The position numbers were made by a program, and so were the translations under genes. This document shows, one piece after another, positions 42,969-52,217 of a DNA stretch of 64,000 bases; within the stretch, counting starts at the first letter, position 1; each line of letters starts with the position of its first letter. The DNA is from Streptomyces antimicrobicus (GTDB lineage Bacteria > Actinomycetota > Actinomycetes > Streptomycetales > Streptomycetaceae), in contig NZ_JAJAUY010000011.1 of assembly GCF_020532625.1 (NCBI RefSeq), positions 1 through 64,000 of the forward strand, written 5' to 3'. The notes beneath the pieces were generated by a model. It made no database searches. It was given only the letters and a program-made list of their open reading frames with translations, and had not been told where the DNA came from.

Positions 42969-44816
42969 ATGACCAGCGATGCGACCGACCCGACCGACGC
43001 GACCGACGCGACCGACGCGACTTCGGCCACGTCCGACATGCCCGACTGGGAGAAGCGCTTCCGCGCGCCCCGGGTGGTGATGCCCGAATGGGCCGAGGAC
43101 GCCCCGGACCGGGCGCTGTACATCTCGAACGAGACGGGCACCTACGAGTTCTACGCCTGGGACCGCGCCACCGGCGCCCGGCGCCAGGTCACCGACCGCC
43201 CCAACGGCACCACCGACGGCACCCTGTCCCCGGACGGCGAGTGGATCTGGTGGTTCTCCGACACCGACGGCGACGAGTTCGGCACGTGGGTGCGCCAGCC
43301 CTTCACGGGCGGCCCCGACGAGCCGGCCACGCCGGGGCTGGCCCCCGCCTACCCCGAGGGGCTGGCCCTCGGCCGGGACGGCACGGCGGTCGTCGGCCGC
43401 TCCACCGACGAGGAGGGCTCCACGATCTACGTGTGCCGGCCGGGTGCCGAACCGGTGGAGATCTACCGGCACCGCGAGAGCGCGGTGGTCGGCGACCTGT
43501 CCCGCGACTGCACGCTGATCGCGATCGAGCACACCGAGCACGGTGACTCCATGCACTCCTCGCTGCGCGTGGTCGCCCTCGACGGCAAGACCGTCGCCGA
43601 ACTCGACGACACCCGCGGCGGCACCGAGGAGCTCGGGCTGTCCGTCCTCGGTTTCGCGCCGGTGGCCGGCGACACCCGGCTGCTGGTCTGCCACCAGCGG
43701 CGCGGCCGCTGGGAGCCGATGATCTGGGACGTGGCGGCCGGCACCGAGCAGCCGCTGGAGATCGACCTGCCCGGCGACGTGGGCGCCCAGTGGTACCCCG
43801 ACGGCTCGGCCCTGCTCGTCTCGCACGGCTTCGAGGCGCGCAGCGAACTGTGGCGCTACGACCTCGCCGAGCGGGCCCTGACCCGGGTGGAGACCCCGCC
43901 CGGCACGGTCTCGGACGCCTCCGCCCGGCCCGACGGGACCGTGGAGTACCAGTGGTCCTCCGCCGCGGAGCCCTCGTCCGTACGGTCCACCGCGGGCGGC
44001 GTGGTGCTGGAGCTGCCCGGTCTGAAGGCGCCGCGCTCGGTGCCGGTGGAGGACGCCTGGGTGGACGGTCCCGGCGGCCGGATCCACGCGCTCGCCCAGC
44101 GCCCGCAGGGCCACGGCGACGGCCCGTTCCCGACGATCTTCGAGATCCACGGCGGCCCGACCTGGCACGACAGCGACGCCTTCGCGGCGGGCCCGGCGGC
44201 CTGGCTCGACCACGGCTTCGCGGTCGTGCGGGTCAACTACCGGGGCTCGACCGGCTACGGCCGGGCCTGGACGGACGCGCTCAAGCACCGGGTCGGCCTG
44301 ATCGAGCTGGAGGACATCGCGGCCGTCCGCGAGTGGGCCGTCGCCTCGGGCCTGGCCGACCCCGCGCGGCTGGTGCTCTCGGGCGGTTCCTGGGGCGGCT
44401 ACCTGACGCTGCTGGGCCTGGGCACCCAGCCGGAGGCCTGGGCGGTCGGGCTGGCGGCCGTGCCCGTGGCGGACTACGTGACGGCGTACCACGACGAGAT
44501 GGAGACGCTGAAGGCGCTGGACCGCACGCTGTTCGGCGGTACCCCGGAGGAGGTGCCGGAGCGGTGGGCGGCGTCCTCGCCGCTGACGTACGTGGACGCG
44601 GTGCGCGCCCCGGTCCACATCGCGGCCGGGGTCAACGACCCGCGCTGCCCGATCCGGCAGATCGACCACTACGTCGACCGGCTGGCGGCGCGCGGCGCGG
44701 TGCACGAGGTGTACCGCTACGACGCCGGGCACGGTTCGCTGGTGGTGTCCGAGCGGATCAAGCAGCTGCGGATGGAGCTCGACTTCGCGCTGAAGCACCT
44801 GCCGCGCCGGGCGTGA
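42969..44816 (+). CDS. S9-family prolyl oligopeptidase-like peptidase
   Basis: This 615-residue protein has a seven-bladed beta-propeller in the first 370 residues and a C-terminal alpha/beta hydrolase. The triad is Ser in SGGSWGGYL, Asp in AGVNDPRCP and His in DAGHGSLV; IHGGPTWHD is the oxyanion region. There is no signal peptide, so it is cytoplasmic and likely an acylaminoacyl- or oligopeptidase. The N-terminus has a short tandem (TDATDATDAT) encoded by 9-bp repeats at 42978-43022. Confidence 0.9.
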   Translation: MTSDATDPTDATDATDATSATSDMPDWEKRFRAPRVVMPEWAEDAPDRALYISNETGTYEFYAWDRATGARRQVTDRPNGTTDGTLSPDGEWIWWFSDTDGDEFGTWVRQPFTGGPDEPATPGLAPAYPEGLALGRDGTAVVGRSTDEEGSTIYVCRPGAEPVEIYRHRESAVVGDLSRDCTLIAIEHTEHGDSMHSSLRVVALDGKTVAELDDTRGGTEELGLSVLGFAPVAGDTRLLVCHQRRGRWEPMIWDVAAGTEQPLEIDLPGDVGAQWYPDGSALLVSHGFEARSELWRYDLAERALTRVETPPGTVSDASARPDGTVEYQWSSAAEPSSVRSTAGGVVLELPGLKAPRSVPVEDAWVDGPGGRIHALAQRPQGHGDGPFPTIFEIHGGPTWHDSDAFAAGPAAWLDHGFAVVRVNYRGSTGYGRAWTDALKHRVGLIELEDIAAVREWAVASGLADPARLVLSGGSWGGYLTLLGLGTQPEAWAVGLAAVPVADYVTAYHDEMETLKALDRTLFGGTPEEVPERWAASSPLTYVDAVRAPVHIAAGVNDPRCPIRQIDHYVDRLAARGAVHEVYRYDAGHGSLVVSERIKQLRMELDFALKHLPRRA

Positions 44817-44883
44817 GCCCGCCGGCGGCCGGGTGAGCGGCCCCGCGGCCGGACGACCGGTGCACCCCCCGTACCGTGGAGGG

Positions 44884-45663
44884 GTGCACCGGTTTCTGCT
44901 GACCCCGCGCTGGTGGGGGATCAACCTCTTCGTCGTGCTGGCCGTCCCCGTCTGCCTCTTCATGGGGTCGTGGCAGCTCGGCCGGTTCGAGGACCGCGTC
45001 GACTCGCACCGCGAGGCCACCGCCGAGCGGCCGGCGTCCGAGGCGGCGGCGCCGCTGGACTCGCTGCTGCCGGTGGACAAGAGGACCTCGGGTCGGCCGG
45101 CCTCGGTCTCCGGGCAGTACGCGGAGCAGTTCCTGGTGCCCGAACGCCGCCTCGACGGCAGGTCCGGCTTCTACGTCCTGACGCTGCTGCGCACCGACGG
45201 CGGCAAGGCCGTGCCGGTGGTGCGCGGCTGGCTGCCGGGCGCGGCGGACGCGTCCCGGGCCCCGGCCCCGCCGACGGGCCGGGTGGAGGTCGTCGGCGCG
45301 CTCCAGGCCGCCGAGAGCTCCAGCAGCAAGGGCGTGCACGCCGAGGGCGGCCTGCCGCCGGGCCAGCTGGGCGTCATCGGCGCCGCGTCGCTGGTCAACC
45401 TGGTCCCCTACGAGCTGTACGACGCGTGGCTGACGGTGCAGACCCCGGCGGACGGCCTCACTCCGGTGCCGGTGCAGGCACCGACCGGTACGGGCCTGGA
45501 CCTGAAGGCCTTCCAGAACCTCGGCTACACCGGCGAGTGGTTCGTCTTCGCCGCGTTCGTCCTCTTCATGTGGTTCCGCCTGTACCGCCGCGAGACCGAG
45601 ACCCTGCGCGACGCCGAGGCGGGCCTGCTGCCGGCCGGAGCGGAAGGCCCGGCCACGCCGTAG
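44884..45663 (+). CDS. SURF1-family cytochrome oxidase assembly protein
   Basis: This 259-residue protein has a helix near each end (INLFVVLAVPVCLFMGSWQLGRF and GEWFVFAAFVLFMWFRLY), the family layout, with the conserved WQLGRF and VVRGWLPG. It assists heme a insertion into cytochrome oxidase. GTG 44884 is chosen because the family begins at FLLTPRWWG; the start directly touches GGAGGG, so it may be leaderless. GTG 44833 would add 17 residues. Confidence 0.9.
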   Translation: MHRFLLTPRWWGINLFVVLAVPVCLFMGSWQLGRFEDRVDSHREATAERPASEAAAPLDSLLPVDKRTSGRPASVSGQYAEQFLVPERRLDGRSGFYVLTLLRTDGGKAVPVVRGWLPGAADASRAPAPPTGRVEVVGALQAAESSSSKGVHAEGGLPPGQLGVIGAASLVNLVPYELYDAWLTVQTPADGLTPVPVQAPTGTGLDLKAFQNLGYTGEWFVFAAFVLFMWFRLYRRETETLRDAEAGLLPAGAEGPATP

Positions 45664-45737
45664 ACCCGCGCGCGGGCGGCTTACGGCCACGGCACGGGCG
45701 GCCCGCTACGGGTACGGCCACGGCACGGGCTGCCACG

Positions 45738-46856
45738 CTACGGCGTGGGCGGGGCCACCGGGAGCAGGCCGGTCCGGTAGACGGTGCCGCCGCAGGCCGA
45801 CGGGACGGTGGTCTGGGTGCCGGGGGCGCCGGGCCGCGGGGTCAAGGTGACCGGGACGCCGGTGGAGCCCGACGGCGGGCCCGCCACCTCGCCGCCACCG
45901 GCCGCCTGCGCGCCCGGGGCGCTGCCCGCGCCGCCCGCGCCGCCCGCCGGAGTGGGGCTGGGCGGGGCCGGGCAGGACTGGCCCGAGGGCACCCAGGCGA
46001 AGCGGATCTCGTAGGAGGTGTCCGGCGGCAGGAACAGCGAGGACGCCTCGTACGAAGGGTCGGGCAGGCCGGTCGCGGGGTCGCTCGCGGAGTGCCGCAG
46101 GACCGTGGTGCCCGCCGCCGAGGTGACCGTGTCGAGGCCGGTGGCCTCGCAGGCCGTGCCCGAGACGTTGGTGACCCGGAAGCTGCCGTAGACCTTGCCG
46201 TCCGCGTCCGGCGGGCCGGCGGTGCCGGCGACGCCCAGCTGCCCGGCGCCGCACTCGGGGGTGCCCGGGGCCTGGGCGGGGGGCAGCGGGCCGGGGTTCC
46301 TCGGCGTCGTACCGGGCGCCGGGCCGGTGCCCGGGGGTTGCTCGGGTCCGGCGCTGGTGCCGGGCCGCCGGTCGGGGCCGGCCGTGTCGGGGCCGCCCGT
46401 CGCGGGGTGCCGCGGCGGGTTGCGCAGGTCGCCCGAGCCGGTGGCGTGCGGGTCGGAGCCGCCGTCGACGCGGCCGACGGCGTCCTGCTGGTGTCCGGCC
46501 GTCGCCGGGCCGGCGGTGTCGGGGCCGTGCGCGTCGTCCGCCAGGTGCAAGGTGGCGGGGATCCCGGCGCCGGCCAGCAGGACGGCCGCCGCGGCCCCGA
46601 CCAGCGTCTGCCGGCGGCGGGCCCGGCGCGCGGGGACCGCGTGCCGCAGCCGGTCCAGGGAGCCGGCCGCGGGCTGGATCTGGTCGACCGCCGCGTGGAA
46701 CAGGGCCCGCAGCCGCTCCTGCTCCGCGTCCGGCCCACCGGCGTGCGCGCCGGTGTGTGCGTCGGCGTGCGCCTCGGCGTGCCCGCCGCGGACCTCGTCC
46801 GGCGCCGCGTGCTCCGCGGGGCCGTCGTGCCGGGTGGGACCGTCGTGCTCGTTCAT
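45738..46856 (-). CDS. Membrane-anchored protein coupled to a SigE-family sigma factor
   Basis: This 372-residue protein has a His/Ala/Gly-rich N-terminus (GGHAEAHADAHTGAHAGG), a helical segment rich in charged residues, and one membrane helix at about 82-104 (TLVGAAAAVLLAGAGI). A long Pro/Gly/Thr-rich exported linker follows. The exported end is beta-rich with four Cys (CGAGQL, CEATGL, CPAPP, CGGTV) that could form two disulfides. Its ATG overlaps the stop of the sigma gene (ATGA at 46853-46856). No zinc anti-sigma motif HxxxCxxC is seen. It may be an atypical anti-sigma or sensor. Confidence 0.7.
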   Translation of the reverse strand: MNEHDGPTRHDGPAEHAAPDEVRGGHAEAHADAHTGAHAGGPDAEQERLRALFHAAVDQIQPAAGSLDRLRHAVPARRARRRQTLVGAAAAVLLAGAGIPATLHLADDAHGPDTAGPATAGHQQDAVGRVDGGSDPHATGSGDLRNPPRHPATGGPDTAGPDRRPGTSAGPEQPPGTGPAPGTTPRNPGPLPPAQAPGTPECGAGQLGVAGTAGPPDADGKVYGSFRVTNVSGTACEATGLDTVTSAAGTTVLRHSASDPATGLPDPSYEASSLFLPPDTSYEIRFAWVPSGQSCPAPPSPTPAGGAGGAGSAPGAQAAGGGEVAGPPSGSTGVPVTLTPRPGAPGTQTTVPSACGGTVYRTGLLPVAPPTP

Positions 46857-47512
46857 GACTGCGCGGCCTCCATCGCCACCCGCAGCGCAGCAATGCCCCG
46901 CGATCCGTACGCCTTCACCGAGCCCAGGGAGATGCCGAGGGTCTCGGCGACCTGGGACTCCGTCATGTCCGCGAAGTACCGCAGCACCAGAACCTCCCGC
47001 TGCCGCCGCTGCAGGCTCTTCATCGCCTTGATCAGGTCGTCCCGCTCCAGCAGGTCGTACGCGCCCTCCTCCGCGCTCGCCATGTCAGGCATCGGCTTGG
47101 ACAGCAGCTTCAGCCCGAGGATGCGCCGGCGCAGCGCGGAACGCGAGAGGTTGACCACGGTCTGCCGGAGGTAGGCCAGGGTCTTCTCGCGGTCCCGGAC
47201 CCGGCTGCGCGCCGAGTGGACCCGGATGAAGGCCTCCTGGACGACGTCCTCGCACGAGGCGGTGTCGTCGAGGAGCAGGGCGGCGAGCCCCAGGAGGGAG
47301 CGGTAGTGCGCCTGGTAGGTCTCGGTGAGGTGGTCGACCGTGGTCCCGGCCACCACCTCCGGCCGTGCGGGCTGCGGCTGCTCCGCGCACCGCGCGTCCT
47401 GCGCGTCGGGAGCGGTCACGAGGCGACCGCCGGGAACGCGTGAGGGCCGGGGCGCCGGGACGAGGTCGAGGCGCGCCGGTACGAGGCAGTGGTCGAGCAG
47501 AGCTGGTGCCAC
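46853..47512 (-). CDS. SigE-family ECF RNA polymerase sigma factor
   Basis: This sigma factor of up to 219 residues has region 2 YQAHYRSLLGLAALLLDD and EDVVQEAFIRVH, and region 4 RQREVLVLRYFADMT plus ESQVAETLGISLGSVKAYGS. The SigE (SIG41-like) family is actinobacterial. The listed GTG at 47512 is the longest start; about 60 N-terminal residues are poorly conserved and a GTG near 47419 (VTAPDAQD) is as likely. It is coupled to the membrane-anchored protein downstream. Confidence 0.88.
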   Translation of the reverse strand: MAPALLDHCLVPARLDLVPAPRPSRVPGGRLVTAPDAQDARCAEQPQPARPEVVAGTTVDHLTETYQAHYRSLLGLAALLLDDTASCEDVVQEAFIRVHSARSRVRDREKTLAYLRQTVVNLSRSALRRRILGLKLLSKPMPDMASAEEGAYDLLERDDLIKAMKSLQRRQREVLVLRYFADMTESQVAETLGISLGSVKAYGSRGIAALRVAMEAAQS

Positions 47513-47681
47513 GTCAGTAGGACGCGCCTGCCCTCGTCAGGGTTGTACGCGCGCGGCGATTTCTTGTGCCGTGCGCCAAATGCCCTCATGCGTACCCGCT
47601 CTTCCCGAATGCCCTACCTGTCCAGGCGGCACCGGTGCCTTCACCTTGATCGAGGGATCGGGGTCGATCCTACAAAGCGAA

Positions 47682-48755
47682 TTACGCATGTTCACGCGCG
47701 ATCAGTTCCGCGATCTGGGCGCCGTTCACGGCCGCGCCCGTGCGCAGGTTGTCGGCGCACACGAAGAACTCCAGCGCCCGCGGGTCGTCCAGCGAACCGC
47801 GGACGCGGCCCACCCACGCCGGATCCGTCCCGGCCGCGTCCGCGGGGGTCGGGAACTCCCCCGCCGCCGGGTCGTCGACGAGCACCACGCCGGGCGCGGA
47901 CTCCAGCACCTCGCGGGCCCGCGCGGCGTCCACGGCGGCCTCGAAGCGGGCCCGTACCGTCAGCGAGTGCCCGGTCAGCACCGGCACCTGGACGCACGTC
48001 ACCGACACCGGCAGCGCGTCCAGCCCCAGGATCCGCCGGGACTCGGCCCGGATCGCCAGTTCGTGCGAGGACCAGCCGTCCGCGCGCAGCTCGCCGGACC
48101 ACGGCACCACGTTCAGCGCGAGCGGCGCCGCGAACGGCCCGGTGTCCTCGCCCACGGCCCGCCGCACGTCACCGGGCTGCGAGCCCAGCTCCGCGCCCGC
48201 GACCACGGCCAGCTGGCGGCGCAGCGCCTCGGTGCCGGCCCGGCCGGAGGCACCGGCGGCCTGGTACGAGGACACGGCGAGCTCGGCCAGCCCGAACTCG
48301 GCGTGCAGGGCGCCCACGGCCGCGATCATCGCGGCGGTCACGCAGTCGGGCCCGGCGACGATGCCGCGCGGCCGGATCCGCGCCGCGTACCCGTTGACCT
48401 CCGGCACCACGAGCGGCACCTCGGGGTCCTCGCGGAAGGCGGGCGACCGGTCCACCACGGCCACGCCCCGGGTCACCACGACGGGCGCCCAGCGGGCCGA
48501 GACCTCGGCCGGGGTGAGGAAGAGGGCCACGTCGCCCGCGCCGAGGCCGTCGAAGGCGTCCTCGGTGAGGGCGAGCACCTCGGTCTCCTCCCCGCGCACG
48601 GTCAGCCGGCGGCCGGCCGAGCGCGGGGAGGCGATCAGGCGTATGTCGCCCCAGACGTCCGCCCGGGTGGACAGGATCTGGAGCAGGACGGTTCCGACCG
48701 CCCCGGTCGCGCCGACCACGGCCAGGGCCGGGGCGGGCGACCGGCCGGGCGTCAT
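47682..48755 (-). CDS. asd: Divergent aspartate-semialdehyde dehydrogenase-like protein
   Basis: This 357-residue protein has the NADP-binding start VVGATGAVG and the catalytic Cys in [10 protein letters not shown]. Usual Asd enzymes read PNC(T/S) there; here Asn is Asp. The usual EExKxRNE substrate motif is SHELAIRAE, without the Lys. The SSYQAVSGAG loop has become [10 protein letters not shown], and the usual DNSGAFR is DRSPAFR. The late His in [13 protein letters not shown] is kept. It is coupled to lysC by a 4-base overlap, the usual ask-asd operon. Expected role: reduction of aspartyl phosphate to the semialdehyde for Lys, Thr, Met and diaminopimelate. Reduced or altered activity is possible. 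Confidence 0.8.
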   Translation of the reverse strand: MTPGRSPAPALAVVGATGAVGTVLLQILSTRADVWGDIRLIASPRSAGRRLTVRGEETEVLALTEDAFDGLGAGDVALFLTPAEVSARWAPVVVTRGVAVVDRSPAFREDPEVPLVVPEVNGYAARIRPRGIVAGPDCVTAAMIAAVGALHAEFGLAELAVSSYQAAGASGRAGTEALRRQLAVVAGAELGSQPGDVRRAVGEDTGPFAAPLALNVVPWSGELRADGWSSHELAIRAESRRILGLDALPVSVTCVQVPVLTGHSLTVRARFEAAVDAARAREVLESAPGVVLVDDPAAGEFPTPADAAGTDPAWVGRVRGSLDDPRALEFFVCADNLRTGAAVNGAQIAELIAREHA

Positions 48756-50032
48756 CGTCCGGTGCCTCCGTAGACGACGGCTTCGTCGCTGTCGGAGTCC
48801 AGGCCGAAGGCCGTGTGCACGGCGACGACGGCCGCGTTCACGTCGTCCTGGCGGGTCACGACCGAGATGCGGATCTCCGAGGTGGAGATCAGCTCGATGT
48901 TCACGCCCGCGTCGGACAGCGCCTGGAAGAAGCTGGCGGTGACGCCCGGGTTGGTCTTCATGCCCGCGCCGACCAGCGAGATCTTGCCGATCTGGTCGTC
49001 GTAGCGCAGCGAGTCGAAGCCGATCGCGCCCTTCGCCTTCTCCAGGGCGTCGATGGCCTTGTGGCCCTCGGTCTTGGGGAGGGTGAAGGAGATGTCCGTC
49101 AGGCCCGTGGAGGCGGCGGACACGTTCTGCACGATCATGTCGATGTTGATCTCGGCGTCCGCGACGGCGCGGAAGATCGCCGCGGCCTCGCCCGGCTTGT
49201 CCGGGACACCGACGACCGTGATCTTGGCTTCGGAGACGTCGTGGGCGACTCCGGAGATGATGGCGTGCTCCACCTGCTCGTCCCCTTGCGACTCGGGCTT
49301 CTCGTTGCTGACCCAGGTACCGGGCAGTCCGGAGAAGGACGACCGCACGTGGATCGGGATGTTGTAACGGCGCGCGTATTCCACGCAGCGGTGCAGCAGC
49401 ACCTTGGAGCCGGAGGCCGCCAGCTCCAGCATGTCCTCGGAGGAGATCCAGTCGATCTTCCGGGCCTTCTTCACCACGCGCGGGTCGGCGGTGAAGACGC
49501 CGTCCACGTCGGTGTAGATCTCGCAGACCTCGGCGTCCAGCGCCGCGGCGAGCGCCACGGCGGTGGTGTCGGACCCGCCGCGGCCCAGGGTGGTGATGTC
49601 CTTGGAGTCCGCGGACACGCCCTGGAACCCGGCGACGATGGCGATGTTGCCCTGGTCCAGCGCGGTACGGATCCGGCCCGGCGTGACATCGATGATCCGC
49701 GCTTTGTTGTGCACCGAGTCGGTGATGACGCCTGCCTGGCTGCCGGTGAACGACTGGGCCTCGTGGCCCAGGTTTTTGATCGCCATCGCCAGCAGGGCCA
49801 TGGAGATCCGCTCTCCGGCGGTCAGCAGCATGTCGAATTCCCGCCCGGCAGGCATCGGCGATACCTGCTCGGCGAGTTCGATCAGCTCGTCCGTCGTGTC
49901 GCCCATCGCCGAAACCACGACGACCACCTGGTGGCCGTTCTTCTTGGCATCGACGATCCGCTTGGCGACGCGCTTGATGCCTTCGGCATCGGCTACGGAG
50001 GAGCCTCCGTACTTCTGCACGACAAGGCCCAC
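48752..50032 (-). CDS. lysC: Aspartate kinase (alpha form, with internal beta start)
   Basis: This 426-residue kinase phosphorylates aspartate as the first step to Lys, Thr, Met and diaminopimelate. It has the N-terminal [33 protein letters not shown] and two C-terminal ACT domains ([17 protein letters not shown] and [14 protein letters not shown]). The start is GTG 50032. An internal GTG at 49273 (residue 254, [12 protein letters not shown]), preceded by AAGGGG eight bases upstream, would give a 173-residue regulatory beta subunit as known from Corynebacterium and other streptomycetes. Confidence 0.96.
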   Translation of the reverse strand: MGLVVQKYGGSSVADAEGIKRVAKRIVDAKKNGHQVVVVVSAMGDTTDELIELAEQVSPMPAGREFDMLLTAGERISMALLAMAIKNLGHEAQSFTGSQAGVITDSVHNKARIIDVTPGRIRTALDQGNIAIVAGFQGVSADSKDITTLGRGGSDTTAVALAAALDAEVCEIYTDVDGVFTADPRVVKKARKIDWISSEDMLELAASGSKVLLHRCVEYARRYNIPIHVRSSFSGLPGTWVSNEKPESQGDEQVEHAIISGVAHDVSEAKITVVGVPDKPGEAAAIFRAVADAEINIDMIVQNVSAASTGLTDISFTLPKTEGHKAIDALEKAKGAIGFDSLRYDDQIGKISLVGAGMKTNPGVTASFFQALSDAGVNIELISTSEIRISVVTRQDDVNAAVVAVHTAFGLDSDSDEAVVYGGTGR

Positions 50033-50201
50033 GTGCGCTCCTCGCTCAGTCCATTACGCGGTACGACCGCCCTGGCGGTCCGGGCCAGTCTAACGACGGA
50101 CCGCCATCCGATCGGGATGTACCGAATCGTGAGATGTGTTGTTCACCTCATGATCACTCGGGGCGAGGTCACCGGATCGCCGAGGCCTGGCGCGGACCCG
50201 C

Positions 50202-50849
50202 TCAGTGGTGCCCGAGGCCGCCCAGCTCCTGGGCCATCACCCGGCCCGCCTCCTCGGCGAGGTCGTCCTCGGCGAGGTCCTCGTCGGTGTCCAGGCCGTC
50301 CAGCTCCTGCAGCGGCTGGTCCAGCCGGACGTGCGCGACCAGCGACTGCAGGGCGCGCAGGGTGGCCGAGGCGGTCGCGCCCCAGTTGGAGAAGTACGAG
50401 AACTGCCACCACCACAGGGCCTCGGCGGTCCGCCCGGCCTGGTAGTGGATCAGCCCGTGCCGCAGGTCGGCGACCACGTCGGCGAGGTCGTCCGAGATCC
50501 GGTGCGCGACCGGCGCCCGGCGCGGCTCGTACGGGTCGAAGACCTCGGAGTAGACGTCGACCGGGTCGAGCATCTGCGCGAACCGCTCCCGCAGCTCGTC
50601 CACATCCGGCTCGGGGCCGAGGTCCGGCTCGTAGCGCTCGTCGGGCAGGACGTCCTGGTACGCGCCGAGCCGACCGCCCGCCAGCAGCAGCTGGGAGACC
50701 TCCAGCAGGAGGAACGGCACGGCGGAGTCCGGATCCTCGCCCTTGGCCACCTCCGTGACCGCGACGATGAAGGACTCGATCTGGTCGGCGATCTGGACGG
50801 CGAAGTCGTCCGGATCCTGGCCGAGGGCGTGCAGCGTTGCGTCAGACAT
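50202..50849 (-). CDS. DUF5063 protein
   Basis: This 215-residue cytoplasmic protein is mostly helical and acidic, with aromatic [19 protein letters not shown] in the centre. This matches DUF5063, found next to recR in Streptomyces. Function is unknown. ATG 50849 lies inside the end of recR (8-base overlap), so it is coupled to recR and probably to ybaB upstream. Confidence 0.85.
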   Translation of the reverse strand: MSDATLHALGQDPDDFAVQIADQIESFIVAVTEVAKGEDPDSAVPFLLLEVSQLLLAGGRLGAYQDVLPDERYEPDLGPEPDVDELRERFAQMLDPVDVYSEVFDPYEPRRAPVAHRISDDLADVVADLRHGLIHYQAGRTAEALWWWQFSYFSNWGATASATLRALQSLVAHVRLDQPLQELDGLDTDEDLAEDDLAEEAGRVMAQELGGLGHH

Positions 50850-51441
50850 CGAGTAGTCGCCTTCCCTCAAAGGCCCGCCCGAGCGTGACCTCGTCCGCGT
50901 ACTCCAGGTCTCCGCCGACGGGGAGCCCACTGGCCAGTCGCGTGACCTTCAGGCCCATCGGCTTGATCATCCGGGCGAGGTAGGTGGCCGTGGCCTCGCC
51001 CTCCAGGTTCGGGTCGGTGGCGAGGATCAGCTCGGTGACCGTGCCGTCCGCGAGCCGCGCCAGCAGCTCTCGGATGCGCAGGTCGTCCGGGCCGACGCCC
51101 TCGATCGGGCTGATCGCGCCGCCGAGCACGTGGTAGCGCCCACGGAATTCGCGCGTCCGTTCGATCGCGACGACGTCCTTGGGCTCCTCCACCACGCAGA
51201 TGACCGCGTCGTCGCGCCGCGGGTCACGGCAGACGGCACAGCGCTCCTCCTGCGCGACGTTCCCGCACACCGCGCAGAACCGGACCTTCTCCTTCACCTC
51301 CAGCAGCGCGTGCGCGAGCCGCCGTACGTCCGCCGGCTCGGCCTGCAGGACGTGGAAGGCGATCCGCTGCGCGCTCTTGGGCCCGACGCCGGGCAGCCTG
51401 CCCAGTTCGTCGATCAGGTCCTGGACCACGCCTTCGTACAA
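50842..51441 (-). CDS. recR: Recombination mediator RecR
   Basis: This 199-residue protein acts with RecF/RecO to load RecA at gaps. It has the Hh[16 protein letters not shown], the zinc finger [16 protein letters not shown] and the Toprim [12 protein letters not shown] with [12 protein letters not shown]. The start codon is TTG at 51441, which restores the conserved N-terminus [18 protein letters not shown] lies upstream. It overlaps the DUF5063 gene by 8 bases. Confidence 0.95.
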   Translation of the reverse strand: MYEGVVQDLIDELGRLPGVGPKSAQRIAFHVLQAEPADVRRLAHALLEVKEKVRFCAVCGNVAQEERCAVCRDPRRDDAVICVVEEPKDVVAIERTREFRGRYHVLGGAISPIEGVGPDDLRIRELLARLADGTVTELILATDPNLEGEATATYLARMIKPMGLKVTRLASGLPVGGDLEYADEVTLGRAFEGRRLLDV

Positions 51442-51452
51442 CGGACTGCCTT

Positions 51453-51600
51453 CTTCCTGCTGCTGCTGTTGATGCTGATGCTGATGCTGATGTGTCGGTG
51501 ATCGTGGTGGCTGGTGCCGGTTCGGGTGCCGGTGCGGGTGCCGCTGCCTGCTGCGGGCGCCCGCGCCGGTGCCGAACCGGTGCCGAACCGGTGCCGGTCC
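51453..51600. repeat. Tandem microsatellites between ybaB and recR
   Basis: The 165-base gap is almost entirely repeats: CTGCTGCTG then four GATGCT/GATGCTGAT units (about 51460-51490), GGTGCCGGTTCGGGTGCCGGTGCGGGTGCC (51513-51542), and two copies of CGGTGCCGAAC (about 51570-51590). No gene is seen. The repeats lie in the ybaB-recR transcript leader. Confidence 0.85.
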
Positions 51601-51606
51601 GGCTGA

Positions 51607-51951
51607 TCAGAACGGCAGGCCCGGGATGCCCGAGCCGCCGCCCAGACCCTGCGCCAGCGGGCCCAGCTTCTGCTTCTGCAGGTCCTGGGCGTTCTCGTGG
51701 GCCGCCTGGACCGCCGCGACCACCAGGTCGGCCAGGGTCTCGGTGTCCTCCGGGTCCACGGCCGCCGGGTCGATCACCAGGGCGCGCAGCTCACCGGAAC
51801 CGGTCACGGTCGCCTTGACCAGGCCGCCGCCGGCCTGGCCCTCGACCTCGGCCTGCGCCAGCTCCTCCTGGGCCCTGGCGAGATCCTGCTGCATCTTCTG
51901 GGCCTGCTGGAGCAGCTGCTGCATGTTGGGCTGGCCACCACCGGGAATCAC
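51607..51951 (-). CDS. ybaB: YbaB/EbfC nucleoid-associated protein
   Basis: This 114-residue DNA-binding protein has a Gln-rich helix [20 protein letters not shown] and the conserved [13 protein letters not shown]. It is usually adjacent to recR, as here. The GTG start is at 51951. A Gly-rich C-terminus ([13 protein letters not shown]) is typical in actinobacteria. Confidence 0.93.
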   Translation of the reverse strand: MIPGGGQPNMQQLLQQAQKMQQDLARAQEELAQAEVEGQAGGGLVKATVTGSGELRALVIDPAAVDPEDTETLADLVVAAVQAAHENAQDLQKQKLGPLAQGLGGGSGIPGLPF

Positions 51952-52217
51952 AGGTCACTCACTCCAGACGTCCGTCGGCGCTCGTCGCGCTCTCCTCGAT
52001 CCGAGCCTACGTGCTCGCCGGGCGCCGCGCCCTACGCCGTGCGGACCTACTCTTTCGGGTGAGGTGGAGGACGGGCGCGTACCTGATCAAGACCTCCTTG
52101 CGGGCGGAAATCCCTGGATTCGTTGTCCAAAGCCCGCCATTCGGAGGTAGGAAGAGCATGCGCACCATTGCGCGCACGCGCACCACCACACGTCAGCGCA
52201 GGCAGAGGGAGTGCCGG

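Noticed and set aside
45682..45730. 18-bp direct repeat TACGGCCACGGCACGGGC after SURF1 as an insertion footprint
   Set aside because: Two copies 31 bases apart without inverted ends or a transposase; fits the general tendency to tandem repeats here.
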